IMG/VR virus record: IMGVR_UViG_3300030331_005033
Coordinates: 1-23,180 of that record
DNA length: 23,180 nucleotides
Origin: a virus
Direction: 5' to 3' (one strand)
Part shown: in pieces, positions 1 to 7,099 of the stretch
Layout: each line of letters starts with the position of its first letter
Numbering within the stretch: position 1 is the first letter of the stretch
The notes under the pieces: generated by a model
Told to the model about the DNA's origin: nothing
The model's database searches: none
What the model saw: only the letters and a program-made list of their open reading frames with translations
Made by a program: the position numbers and the translations under genes

Positions 1-165
1 ATGACATGGGGCATGTTTACAGAACGCCTTAATGCTGTTGAAAAGAAAGCGGACAGTGTTGCACAAATGCAACAAGATATCGCTATAATTAAATCTAAAA
101 TATTAGATATGGATGACAGAATAGCTTGGATTGAAGAGTTCTTAATTAAAACTTCTGATTTTTGA
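1..165 (+). CDS. Small coiled-coil protein, possibly 5'-truncated
   Basis: This frame is open from the first base of the window and gives 54 residues if the ATG at position 1 is the true start; the gene may begin further upstream. The product has one tryptophan-containing N-terminal stretch and then a strongly helical, charged segment (ERLNAVEKKADSVAQMQQDI and onward) with hydrophobic residues at heptad-like spacing, so a coiled coil is likely. It has no signal peptide and no convincing membrane segment. Its TGA overlaps the TTG start of the next gene, suggesting translational coupling. I do not recognise the family. Small coiled-coil proteins of this kind occur near phage lysis or packaging genes, but nothing here fixes that role. 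Confidence 0.5.
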   Translation: MTWGMFTERLNAVEKKADSVAQMQQDIAIIKSKILDMDDRIAWIEEFLIKTSDF

Positions 166-740
166 TACCCAAAAAATTAATTAATTTAGTAAAAGAGGAT
201 GTAAGACTCTGGTCAAAACATTTCTTAGAAGTTCCAAATATCCAACTTAATAATTTACCTGCTTGTCCTTATGCTAAAATGGCTTGGTTACAAAACAAAG
301 TAAACATACAATTAAGAGATCCTGATAAAGGCTATATTTCATATCTTCATAAATTAATAAAAACTATAGATTACGAAAAAATAGAACTTTTAATTTATTG
401 TGATCCTTTTTATAAAGAATATAGCATTAATAAATTTCAAAAAATTATTGATAAATTTAATAATAAATACAATCTTAATGATCATTATTTTATGGGCTTT
501 CATCCATATAGCCCTCCTAATGACGATGATCACGAATTTTTAACAAATCCTAGTGGTGACAAGTCAGAGTTACCAGAGTCTAAAATAGAATATTCAATGA
601 TGTTAATACAAAAGTTCTCGAAATTATATAAGGAATCTGATAGATTAGAACGTATGGGTTATTATAAGAAATGGCCCAAAGACTACTACCATGAGGTAGT
701 GTCGTCTAGACAAAAACAATATAAAAAGCTTTTTATGTAA
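162..740 (+). CDS. DUF1415-like conserved phage protein
   Basis: This is a 192-residue soluble protein of unknown function. Two motifs resemble the DUF1415 family: LPACPYAKMAW at about residues 32-42, matching the family's LCPFAK element, and FMGFHP with His114, matching its AsFHPdYqF element. Length is also close to that family's. The similarity is recalled rather than searched, so it is a tentative assignment. The start is a TTG at 162 that shares bases with the upstream TGA; the next in-frame Met is residue 40, inside the first conserved motif, so a later start is unlikely. There is no good Shine-Dalgarno sequence, which fits coupling to the upstream gene. It is followed directly by a strong GGAGG for the next small gene. 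Confidence 0.6.
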   Translation: MIPKKLINLVKEDVRLWSKHFLEVPNIQLNNLPACPYAKMAWLQNKVNIQLRDPDKGYISYLHKLIKTIDYEKIELLIYCDPFYKEYSINKFQKIIDKFNNKYNLNDHYFMGFHPYSPPNDDDHEFLTNPSGDKSELPESKIEYSMMLIQKFSKLYKESDRLERMGYYKKWPKDYYHEVVSSRQKQYKKLFM

Positions 741-745
741 GGAGG
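741..745 (+). promoter_or_regulatory. Ribosome binding site for the 44-residue basic protein
   Basis: A full GGAGG lies five bases before the ATG at 751, directly after the stop of the upstream gene. It is one of the strongest Shine-Dalgarno sequences in the window and is the main support that the very short downstream frame is translated. Confidence 0.6.
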
Positions 746-750
746 CTAAA

Positions 751-885
751 ATGGTCGGAATGGCAAAAAAGAAAAATGCAAATAAAATGAGCATGATGCG
801 TGGCGGCGGTATGATGAAAAAAATGAAGGGCGGCGGCATGGCAAAAAAGAAGCAGGTAAAAAAGAAGAAGAAGAAGAAAAAGTAA
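751..885 (+). CDS. Lysine/methionine/glycine-rich mini-protein
   Basis: This 44-residue frame reads MVGMAKKKNANKMSMMRGGG and continues with MMKKMK, GGGMAKKK and a C-terminal run of eight lysines after KKKQV. It contains only a handful of residue types, is very basic and has two GGGM units, so it is probably unstructured and able to bind nucleic acid or acidic surfaces. A perfect GGAGG stands at 741-745. From general familiarity, short proteins with MMKK and GGG repeats recur in uncultured marine phage genomes, without known function. Its place just before the head-tail adaptor genes would suit a virion or DNA-condensing role, but that is inference. The A-rich, lysine-coding 3' end also makes a low-complexity artefact worth considering. 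Confidence 0.6.
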   Translation: MVGMAKKKNANKMSMMRGGGMMKKMKGGGMAKKKQVKKKKKKKK

Positions 886-891
886 TTTAAA

Positions 892-1560
892 ATGACCACT
901 TCAGGGACAACAACATTTAATTTAGAAATAGATAAGGTTATTGAAAGAGCCTATCGCAGAGCAGGTAAATCTATGCGAACAGGATATGATTTAGAAGCTG
1001 CTCGTGATAATTTAAATTTGTTGTTCTCTGAATGGGCTAATAGGGGATATAGTTTATGGAAAGTACAGAACCATACGCAAAATCTTACAGCATCGACTAA
1101 TGAATACACTGCTCCAAGTAATGCTGATGACATTTTAGAAATGGTGTTTAGAAATGGTAGCACTGACACCACTATGACAAAGATTTCTCGATCTGAGTAT
1201 CAAAATATACCTAACAAAAGTTCTGAGGGCACACCCACACAATTTTATGTTCAGCGTAATTTAGCTAATGTGACAATAACCACTTATCTAACACCTGACA
1301 CTACGGACACACAAATAAATTATTGGTATGTACAAAGAATTGAAGATGTGGGGAAATATACAAATACACCTGATGCACCCTTCAGGTTTTTACCCTGCAT
1401 GGTTTCCGGTCTTGCTTATTATTTATCACAAGAGGTAAATCCAACTCTTTCTGGTGAGTTAGAAAGAAGGTATGAGTCTGAATTAGCAAGAGCTATAACT
1501 GAAGATTCTCAATCAACCTCAGTTAATATAGTGCCAAAGAATTTTTATCCAGGAGTTTAA
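892..1560 (+). CDS. Head-tail adaptor, P22 gp4-like
   Basis: This 222-residue protein has an N-terminal helical pattern (VIERAYRRAGKSMRTGYDLE, then LNLLFSEWANRGYSLWKV, about residues 16-62) typical of gp4-like podovirus adaptors, which carry a conserved 'A..LG...G......A...LN.ML..W...G' arrangement. Such proteins bind beneath the portal ring and close the head after DNA packaging. The central part is beta-rich with a YW-V-Q-R strand, and the C-terminal third is helical (SGELERRYESELARAIT). The ATG at 892 follows the mini-protein stop by six bases. It is the first of three contiguous genes that look like a connector block. Assignment rests on pattern and context; the P22 gp4 / T7 gp11 adaptor family is the best guess. 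Confidence 0.55.
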   Translation: MTTSGTTTFNLEIDKVIERAYRRAGKSMRTGYDLEAARDNLNLLFSEWANRGYSLWKVQNHTQNLTASTNEYTAPSNADDILEMVFRNGSTDTTMTKISRSEYQNIPNKSSEGTPTQFYVQRNLANVTITTYLTPDTTDTQINYWYVQRIEDVGKYTNTPDAPFRFLPCMVSGLAYYLSQEVNPTLSGELERRYESELARAITEDSQSTSVNIVPKNFYPGV

Positions 1561-1890
1561 ATGAGTTTTGCAGTAGGTAGATATTCAAATGCAATATGCG
1601 ATAGATGTGGGTTTGAAGTAAAATATCTTGAATTAAGTCAAGAATGGAATGGTTTATTAGTATGTCAAGAATGTTTTGAACCAAAACACCCACAGTTAGA
1701 GCCACCTTTTGCAAGTGCTGACGCAGAGGCTTTAGAAAATCCTAGACCACAAGTTCAATTGCCTTTAACTGTCACAGTTGGCATACCTAACGACACCTTC
1801 TTCACATCTAATGGTATGCAACCATCACAAATAAGTGATGACTTGAACATAATCTCAACTGTTGGTACAGTTAGCGTGGTAATAACATGA
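1561..1890 (+). CDS. Small zinc-ribbon phage protein
   Basis: This 109-residue protein carries two CxxC pairs, Cys13/Cys16 and Cys35/Cys38, separated by an Glu-Trp-Asn-Gly (EWNG) turn and followed by EPKHPQ. That is a clear zinc-ribbon layout at the N-terminus. The C-terminal half is Pro/Gln- and beta-rich (PRPQVQLPLTVTVGIPNDTF), with no membrane segment. The start codon abuts the upstream stop with no gap, and the end overlaps the next gene by four bases (ATGA). I recall similar CDRCG...EWNGL.VC..C...HPQ proteins between the adaptor genes of marine podoviruses. The specific role is unknown; a small structural connector or assembly factor fits the position. Confidence 0.6.
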   Translation: MSFAVGRYSNAICDRCGFEVKYLELSQEWNGLLVCQECFEPKHPQLEPPFASADAEALENPRPQVQLPLTVTVGIPNDTFFTSNGMQPSQISDDLNIISTVGTVSVVIT

Positions 1891-2573
1891 ATTATTCTGA
1901 ACTCTTGACAAATGTGCGTGATTATACAGAGGTTACTAGTGATGTTTTAACTGACTCTATAATAAATACTTTTATTATTAATATTGAAAATAAAATTGAT
2001 AGAGCGATAGATTATGATGCACAAAGGAGATACGCTACTACATCCTTAGTGGCTAACAATTCTTTTATTGATGTTTCGGGACCTGAGGGCGGCTTTAGAT
2101 TTGCTAGAGGTTTACAATTACATAAATCAGACGGCACTATTGTTTGGCTCCAACAGGTAGACACAACATTTATTGACGAATATTCTGTTGAAAGATCAAC
2201 ATCTGATACTAATTTTGAAGGAGAGCCTAGATATTGGGCTAATTGGGATGCTACTACTCTTATAGTAGCCCCTACACCCGATCAAGCTTATACTGTAGAA
2301 ATGTGGTATAATGAAACCCCTGAGAGAATTAGCAGCACAAATACAACCACATTTATTTCTAATAATGCACCTGAGGTTTTATTATATGGCACAATTGCAG
2401 AGGCCTATTCTTACTTGAAAAATCCACAGGATATGCAATTATATGAAGCTAAGTTTACCGCTGCTCTTAAACTTTTTGCAGATGAGCAGATGGGTAGAAA
2501 ACGCAGGGATGAGTATGTCGATGGTGTACTACGAATTCCCTTAACATCATTAGATCCTAAAGGGGGTACATAA
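1887..2573 (+). CDS. Head-tail connector/adaptor, SU10-adaptor-like
   Basis: This 228-residue protein has the layout of a second phage adaptor: an N-terminal helical segment (residues about 1-45, with TDSIINTFIINIENKIDRAI), a central beta domain (GGFRFARGLQLH, then RYWANWDATTLIVAPTPD), a strand reading TVEMWYNETPERIS, and a C-terminal helical tail (VLLYGTIAEAYSYLKNPQDM, later RKRRDEY). The order 'TVxxWYxxxPExxS ... PEVLLYGxxxEAYxxLK' is what I remember from SU10-type adaptor proteins that form a ring between portal and nozzle. It overlaps the upstream zinc-ribbon gene by four bases. Function at the head-tail joint is inferred; the family name is moderately certain. Confidence 0.55.
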   Translation: MNYSELLTNVRDYTEVTSDVLTDSIINTFIINIENKIDRAIDYDAQRRYATTSLVANNSFIDVSGPEGGFRFARGLQLHKSDGTIVWLQQVDTTFIDEYSVERSTSDTNFEGEPRYWANWDATTLIVAPTPDQAYTVEMWYNETPERISSTNTTTFISNNAPEVLLYGTIAEAYSYLKNPQDMQLYEAKFTAALKLFADEQMGRKRRDEYVDGVLRIPLTSLDPKGGT

Positions 2574-2574
2574 A

Positions 2575-3018
2575 ATGGCAATAAATCAAGCAGTCTGTGC
2601 TTCATTTAAAAAAGAGTTGTTAGCGGGAGATCACGATATTGATAATGACACTATCAATCTTGCCCTGTACACAAGCTCAGCGACTTTAAATGGAAACACA
2701 ACAGCCTACTCAGCCACAAATGAAGTAGGAAATTCCGGAACATATGCAGCAGGTGGGGCAACTTTGACAAGTCCTACAATTGGATTAACAGCAACAAGCG
2801 CAACGGCTTCAACAGCTTTTGTTGACTTTGCAAATGTAAGCTTTACATCAGCAACTATTTCTGCTCAAGCAGCTTTGATCTATAATAGATCATCAGCAAA
2901 TACTAATGCAGCTATCGCAGTTTTAGATTTTGGTGCAGTAAAAACATCGACTAACGGAACATTTACTATTGCATTTCCAACAAACGATGCTTCAAGTGCT
3001 ATACTAAGACTTTCATAG
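2575..3018 (+). CDS. Beta-rich virion structural protein
   Basis: This 147-residue protein is rich in Ala, Thr and Ser and lacks charged clusters, typical of a virion surface beta-sandwich. Conserved-looking elements in order are an N-terminal CASFKKELLAGDHDI helix, the strand TINLALYTSSATL, the SATNEVGNSGTYAAGGATL segment, AFVDFANVSFT, AALIYN and AVLDFGAVKTSTNGTFTI. I recognise this order from a family common in tailed marine phages (usually hypothetical, sometimes called a minor tail or decoration protein). The ATG at 2575 follows the previous stop by one base, with an AAGGGGG Shine-Dalgarno just inside the preceding gene. Exact virion location is unknown. Confidence 0.6.
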   Translation: MAINQAVCASFKKELLAGDHDIDNDTINLALYTSSATLNGNTTAYSATNEVGNSGTYAAGGATLTSPTIGLTATSATASTAFVDFANVSFTSATISAQAALIYNRSSANTNAAIAVLDFGAVKTSTNGTFTIAFPTNDASSAILRLS

Positions 3019-3026
3019 AGGTCTAA

Positions 3027-4376
3027 ATGACCACTTTCACGGTTACGGTAGTCAGCACTGGAGGTGGTAATAAGTATTATATTGATGGCGTTCAACAAGC
3101 GAGTGTATCGCTTATCGCTAATAATACATTTATCTTTGATCAGTCAGATGCATCAAATGATGGGCACCCTTTACAGTTAAGTGAGACATCTAACGGAACT
3201 CACAATGGTGGGAGCCGATACGATACTAACGTAACTTATCAAGGTGATGGAAGTGATGTTTCTGCATCTGACTATATTTCAAATTTTAATTCTTACACCA
3301 CTCGTAGCGTTACAATATCTGTAGCGTTAACTACTCCTAATCTTTTTTATTATTGTTTTTATCACTCAGGCATGGGTGGCTCTGCTTCTTTTTCTAATCC
3401 TTTACAAGGGTGGGGCAGACAAGGTTGGAATGATGGCACATGGGGAGGACCTGTACCTGTAAGCCTTACAGGTTTATCTACAACTTCTGCATTAGGCACT
3501 GAAAGTGTTGTAGGTGACGCTTTAGTTACATTAGACTCATTACAAATATCATCATCCCTGGCTGATGTACTTGCTGAGGCAACTAACATCTTTCCTGTCA
3601 CGGGTGTTTCTTCAACAACAACTCTCGGATCTGTAAGTATTTTAGAAGGACACGGTGTTTTACTAGGTAGCTTACAAATGAATTTTGCTTCAGGTGATGA
3701 AACAGCATCTGGAACTGTCGATGCAGGTTGGGGTAGATCAACGTGGGGATCTTTTGCATGGAATGAGAATATAGAATTTATTACTAACGTCAGTGGGGTT
3801 TCAATGTCTACAGCGTTAGGCACTACAACACAAGAGGTTGGAACAGGTGTTATAGTAAGTCCTACAGGACTGTCAATGACTTCCGCATCAGGGGATATTT
3901 CAGGAACAGGTCTTGCAATTGTAACTCCAACTCCTGTCACTATCGGTGCAGCTTTGTCAGGTGTTACAGTATCTGGTGAAGGTAGTGTTGGAGTAGTGGC
4001 TCCTTCAGATCAATTAGACTTTAGTTTAGGCACAGTAACTATAGATATCTTTACACAAGTAGATCCTGTCGGTGTTTCTATGACAACTAATGCAGGTGCA
4101 ATAGGCACAGTTTCTGATGCCTTAGTGCAACTATCAGGAGTAAGTGTTTCCTTTGCGGCAGGTACTGCAGGTACAGAGGTTGGCACAGGTGTGATTGTTA
4201 GTGTGTCCACTGTCGCATTGTCTTTCGCTTCTGGAACAGCTTCTGCCGTAGGTGACGCTCCTGTATTTCCTACAGGTGTTTCTATGACATCTTCGGTAGG
4301 AGATTTATTTAGCACACCGTGGGCTAATGTGGTTACAGGGGCAAGTAACACATGGACAGGGGTTGATGCAGCGTAA
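3027..4376 (+). CDS. Virion protein: cupredoxin-like domain plus tandem repeats
   Basis: This 449-residue protein has two parts. Residues about 1-125 form a beta-rich domain with a complete type 1 copper ligand set: His47 (DGHPLQL), then Cys110, His113 and Met116 in YYCFYHSGMGG. The C-x2-H-x2-M spacing equals that of amicyanin. Residues 148-432 consist of about twelve short repeats around TG(V/L)SMTSxxG, and Trp-Gly motifs (GWGRQGW at 128, GWGRSTWG at 234) interrupt them. There is no signal peptide. It sits between a structural beta protein and the S74 fiber, so it is probably a tail or surface protein. AGAGG-like bases precede the ATG. I recall related domains ending HSGMGG in marine phage proteins; copper binding itself is inferred. 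Confidence 0.65.
   Translation: MTTFTVTVVSTGGGNKYYIDGVQQASVSLIANNTFIFDQSDASNDGHPLQLSETSNGTHNGGSRYDTNVTYQGDGSDVSASDYISNFNSYTTRSVTISVALTTPNLFYYCFYHSGMGGSASFSNPLQGWGRQGWNDGTWGGPVPVSLTGLSTTSALGTESVVGDALVTLDSLQISSSLADVLAEATNIFPVTGVSSTTTLGSVSILEGHGVLLGSLQMNFASGDETASGTVDAGWGRSTWGSFAWNENIEFITNVSGVSMSTALGTTTQEVGTGVIVSPTGLSMTSASGDISGTGLAIVTPTPVTIGAALSGVTVSGEGSVGVVAPSDQLDFSLGTVTIDIFTQVDPVGVSMTTNAGAIGTVSDALVQLSGVSVSFAAGTAGTEVGTGVIVSVSTVALSFASGTASAVGDAPVFPTGVSMTSSVGDLFSTPWANVVTGASNTWTGVDAA
3468..4322 (+). repeat. About twelve tandem 20-26-residue coding repeats
   Basis: Within the cupredoxin-like virion protein, residues about 148-432 repeat a unit with the core (T/S)-G-(V/L)-S-(M/V)-(T/S)-x3-G followed by a Gly/Val-rich tail such as EVGTGVIVSP. 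Clear copies include TGLSTTSALGT, TGVSSTTTLGS, SGVSMSTALGT, TGLSMTSASGD, VGVSMTTNAGA, SGVSVSFAAGT and TGVSMTSSVGD; others are diverged. The DNA copies differ mostly at third positions, so the array is old and kept at the protein level. Confidence 0.65.
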
Positions 4377-4427
4377 AAAAAGTGTTGCTAGGATATTAAA
4401 AAAAGATATATTTTATGGAGGTAAAAA

Positions 4428-5501
4428 ATGAGCAGTTCATATTCATCTAGATATTTATTAGAATTAATGGCTACAGGAGCCAATGCTAATACTTGGGGTA
4501 CCAATACTAACAATAACCTCAATGTTATTGATGCTTTTTCAACAGGTTACATATCTAAATCTGTAGCAGGATCTTCAAATATTACCCTGACTACGACTAA
4601 TGGTAGTTCTACAACTGAGTCAGCTAATAGAAATATTGAGTTAACAGGTGCCCTAACGGGTGACATTGTTGTATTCATACCTGCCACAGAAAGCACTTAT
4701 ACATTTTTTAATAATACTACAGGTTCACAAACATTAACAATTGCTGCCACAGGTCATACAGCTAATGGTGTTACAATTACGCAAGGTGCAAAAACAAGTA
4801 TTTTTTGTGATGGTGCATCAAATTACAATATAAAAAAATGGGCCTCTACTGATTTAGGTTCTTTAACAGGAACTTTACCCGCAGTATCAGGAGCTAACTT
4901 AACCTCATTAAATGCATCTGAATTAGATTCAGGAACAGTTCCTAATGCTAGATTAGACGCACAGCTACAAGATATAGCAGGATTGGCAGTTACTGATAGC
5001 GCTATAATTGTTGGTAACGGATCTAATTTTGTCTTGGAGTCAGGTGCAACCATGAGAACTTCTTTGGGCTTAGGCACAGGCTCTGATGTTCAATTTAATG
5101 ATATGCAAGTAGACTCACTTGGTGTGGCGACAGCAGCATCAGGTACAAGTGGTGAGATTAGAGCTACAAATGACATCACTGCTTTTTATTCTTCTGATGT
5201 GGCATTGAAAGAAAATATAGAAAATATTTCATCACCTATGGATAAAGTTCAAAATCTCAATGGTGTTTTATTTGATTGGAAACAAGATTTTATAGATGCA
5301 AAAGGTGGTGAGGATGGTTATTTTGTGCGTAAAAGAGATGTTGGAGTAGTAGCACAAGATGTAGAAAAAGTTTTACCAGAGGTCGTAGGCACACGACCAG
5401 ATGGAGTCAAAGCTGTTAAGTATGACAGATTATGTGCATTACTAATTGAATGTGTAAAGGATTTACAAACTCAAGTGAATGATCTTAAGAAGGGAGAATA
5501 A
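4428..5501 (+). CDS. Tail fiber with C-terminal peptidase S74 chaperone domain
   Basis: This 357-residue fiber ends in an intramolecular chaperone of the peptidase S74 family. The domain starts at Ser256-Asp257 (SSDVALKENI, with Lys261), followed by LNGVLFDWKQD, DVGVVAQDVEKVLPEVV and VKYDRLCALLIECVKDLQ, all standard for the family. In known members the chaperone drives trimer folding and then cuts itself off just before the serine, so cleavage before Ser256 is predicted and the mature fiber would be about 255 residues. The N-terminus (LMATGANANTWGTNTNNNLN) and the repeated GSLTGTLPAVSG region are typical of marine phage fibers. A GGAGG at 4417-4421 precedes the ATG. It is followed by a glycine-rich adhesin. 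Confidence 0.85.
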   Translation: MSSSYSSRYLLELMATGANANTWGTNTNNNLNVIDAFSTGYISKSVAGSSNITLTTTNGSSTTESANRNIELTGALTGDIVVFIPATESTYTFFNNTTGSQTLTIAATGHTANGVTITQGAKTSIFCDGASNYNIKKWASTDLGSLTGTLPAVSGANLTSLNASELDSGTVPNARLDAQLQDIAGLAVTDSAIIVGNGSNFVLESGATMRTSLGLGTGSDVQFNDMQVDSLGVATAASGTSGEIRATNDITAFYSSDVALKENIENISSPMDKVQNLNGVLFDWKQDFIDAKGGEDGYFVRKRDVGVVAQDVEKVLPEVVGTRPDGVKAVKYDRLCALLIECVKDLQTQVNDLKKGE

Positions 5502-5504
5502 TAA

Positions 5505-6584
5505 ATGACTACACCTTCAGGTCAAATTAGCTTAGATGATGTTAACACTGAGCTAGACATATCACCAGGAACACAAATTAATATGGATGCTGCTAATGTT
5601 CGTGCATTAGCTGAAGTTCCCTCTGGTGCAATAACAATGTCTGATCTTCAAGGAAAGTCTAATGCTCAATTTATTGTTGCCTCAGGTGGTTCTGAAGCCA
5701 CTAGTGGTGATTACAAAATTCATACTTTTAATTCAAGTGGAACTTTCACCGTAAACCAAGCAGGTAATGCCGCAGGATCAACAGGCGTAGAGTACATGGT
5801 CGTTGCGGGAGGTGGTGGTGGAGGTGCAGGTAGAGGTCAACCTGAAAATAATAATCGTAAAAGACCAGGTGGTGCAGGAGCAGGTGGATTTAGAGAAGCT
5901 AAAAGTCCCTCTGCACCTTTTCCTGCGAGTCCTTTAGCATCTAGTTCTTTAATTACTGTTCCCGCAACTTCATACCCTATTTCTGTAGGTGGTGGAGGTG
6001 GGGGTGCATCACCCACTCCTAATTTTGAGGGAGTTCCTGGTAGTAGTGGATCTACTTCAAGTTTTTCAAGCATAACCTCCGCAGGAGGAGGTGCGGGAGG
6101 TGGTGGAGGAAATGGCTCTGGCACAGGCAGAAATGGAAGTTCTGGCGGCTCTGGCGGAGGTAGTGGAATGGATGGAAGTAGAGGAAATGGTAACAGTCCC
6201 CCTGTTTCCCCACCTCAAGGTAATCCAGGTGGTCAAGGAAACTATAACGGTCAAAGTGGTGGCGGAGCTACAGGATCAGGATCTGGACCTAATTCTCCTT
6301 CTGGTGGAACAGGTGGTGCAGGTGCCACAACTTCAATTACATCATCTTCAGCTTCATACGCAGGTGGTGGAGGAGGCGGTGATGGCTTTGGTGGTGCCCC
6401 TGGTGGAACAGGTGGTGGCGGCAAAGGTGGAGGTTATCGATCTGACGCAGGTAATGGATCTGCAAACACCGGAGGCGGTGGAGGAGGCGGAAGTGGTTTC
6501 CAACCTGTAGGTCCTAGTGGTTATAGACTTAATGGAGGGTCTGGTGGCTCAGGTAAGGTAGTTATAAGGTATAAATATCAATAA
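5505..6584 (+). CDS. Glycine-rich tail adhesin
   Basis: This 359-residue protein has a short N-terminal domain (SGQISLDDVNTELDISPGTQ, then VPSGAITMSDLQGKS, about residues 5-50) seen on many phage fiber-tip proteins, a linking strand (YKIHTFNSSGTFTVNQAG) and then about 250 residues dominated by Gly, Ser, Pro, Asn and Thr, beginning VEYMVVAGGGGGG. This matches the glycine-rich domain family; in phage S16-like adhesins comparable regions pack as polyglycine II helices and present receptor-binding loops. The longest loops here are Pro/Asn/Gln-rich (SPPVSPPQGNPGGQG). The C-terminus ends in the beta strand GKVVIRYKYQ. An AGGGAG Shine-Dalgarno lies before the ATG. Its place after the S74 fiber supports a receptor-binding role, by inference. 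Confidence 0.75.
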   Translation: MTTPSGQISLDDVNTELDISPGTQINMDAANVRALAEVPSGAITMSDLQGKSNAQFIVASGGSEATSGDYKIHTFNSSGTFTVNQAGNAAGSTGVEYMVVAGGGGGGAGRGQPENNNRKRPGGAGAGGFREAKSPSAPFPASPLASSSLITVPATSYPISVGGGGGGASPTPNFEGVPGSSGSTSSFSSITSAGGGAGGGGGNGSGTGRNGSSGGSGGGSGMDGSRGNGNSPPVSPPQGNPGGQGNYNGQSGGGATGSGSGPNSPSGGTGGAGATTSITSSSASYAGGGGGGDGFGGAPGGTGGGGKGGGYRSDAGNGSANTGGGGGGGSGFQPVGPSGYRLNGGSGGSGKVVIRYKYQ

Positions 6585-7096
6585 TGGCTCATTTTGCAAA
6601 ACTATCTGAGGAAAATTTAGTATTATCGGTTGAGGTAGTTGCTGACGCTGACACAACTAACGAATCAAATGTAGAGGATGAGGCAACAGGAGTTGCCTTC
6701 TTACAAGGTATTCATGGTTGGACTCTTTGGAAAAAATGTTCTTACAACACTGCGAATGGAAAGTACTATAACGAGGATAAGACGGAAGCTGAAGATCAAT
6801 CAAAAGCTTTTCGTAAAAATTACCCTAGTGTGGGTTGGTCTTATGACAGCACAATAGATGGTTTTATTCCTCCTAAACCAGAAGGTATGACATCTTGGAT
6901 TATTAATACTACTACGGGACATTGGGAGGCTCCTGTAGCATATCCAACAATTGATACTTATAATGATGGTAATAAAGATAGACCTTATACCATCTCGTGG
7001 GATGAAGCGAATGTTCGGTGGGTTGCCACTGACAAAGCTGATCCTGTAGGAAATTGGAGATGGGATGCTACTTCTTTGGCATGGGTGTCTATCTAA
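6584..7096 (+). CDS. Trp-rich conserved phage protein
   Basis: This 170-residue protein starts MAHFAKLSEENLVLSVEVVA and contains ATGVAFLQ, WTLWKKCSYNTANGKYY, FRKNYPSVGWSYDSTIDGFIPPKP, a WxxxxTTGHWEAPVAYP segment and WDEANVRWVA. This order is familiar from a conserved hypothetical family in cyanophages and other marine phages, which is usually found next to tail fiber genes. The C-terminal half consists of short Trp-anchored beta repeats (SWIINTTTGHWEAP, ISWDEANVRWVA, NWRWDATSLAWVSI) that look like small carbohydrate- or protein-contact modules. Start and preceding stop share one base (TAATG). The role is unknown, but the context points to the fiber or baseplate. Confidence 0.7.
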   Translation: MAHFAKLSEENLVLSVEVVADADTTNESNVEDEATGVAFLQGIHGWTLWKKCSYNTANGKYYNEDKTEAEDQSKAFRKNYPSVGWSYDSTIDGFIPPKPEGMTSWIINTTTGHWEAPVAYPTIDTYNDGNKDRPYTISWDEANVRWVATDKADPVGNWRWDATSLAWVSI

Positions 7097-7099
7097 TTA

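Noticed and set aside
645-899. 84-codon minus-strand frame rich in Phe
   Set aside because: It is the reverse of the poly-lysine mini-gene and has no coding character.
3362-3940. 192-codon minus-strand frame opposite the copper-domain protein
   Set aside because: It mirrors the Val/Thr/Ser repeats of the + strand gene and shows no recognisable protein motif; the + strand gene is clearly real.
4385-4412. Promoter-like TTGCTA, 16 bases, TATATT before the S74 fiber gene
   Set aside because: The transcript would begin inside the GGAGG of the fiber gene and lose its ribosome site; the match is also expected in such AT-rich DNA.
6091-6510. Open frame inside the glycine-rich adhesin on the same strand, and open frames opposite it
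   Set aside because: These are shadows of repeated GGT/GGA codons; the products are low-complexity and lack their own ribosome sites.
5800-6560. Short direct repeats that look like a repeat array
   Set aside because: They are glycine codon runs in a coding region without regular spacers, so not a CRISPR or non-coding repeat.
6570-6577. TATAAATA just before the start of the gene at 6584
   Set aside because: The bases encode the C-terminal strand of the adhesin and lie too close to the next ATG to leave a leader.
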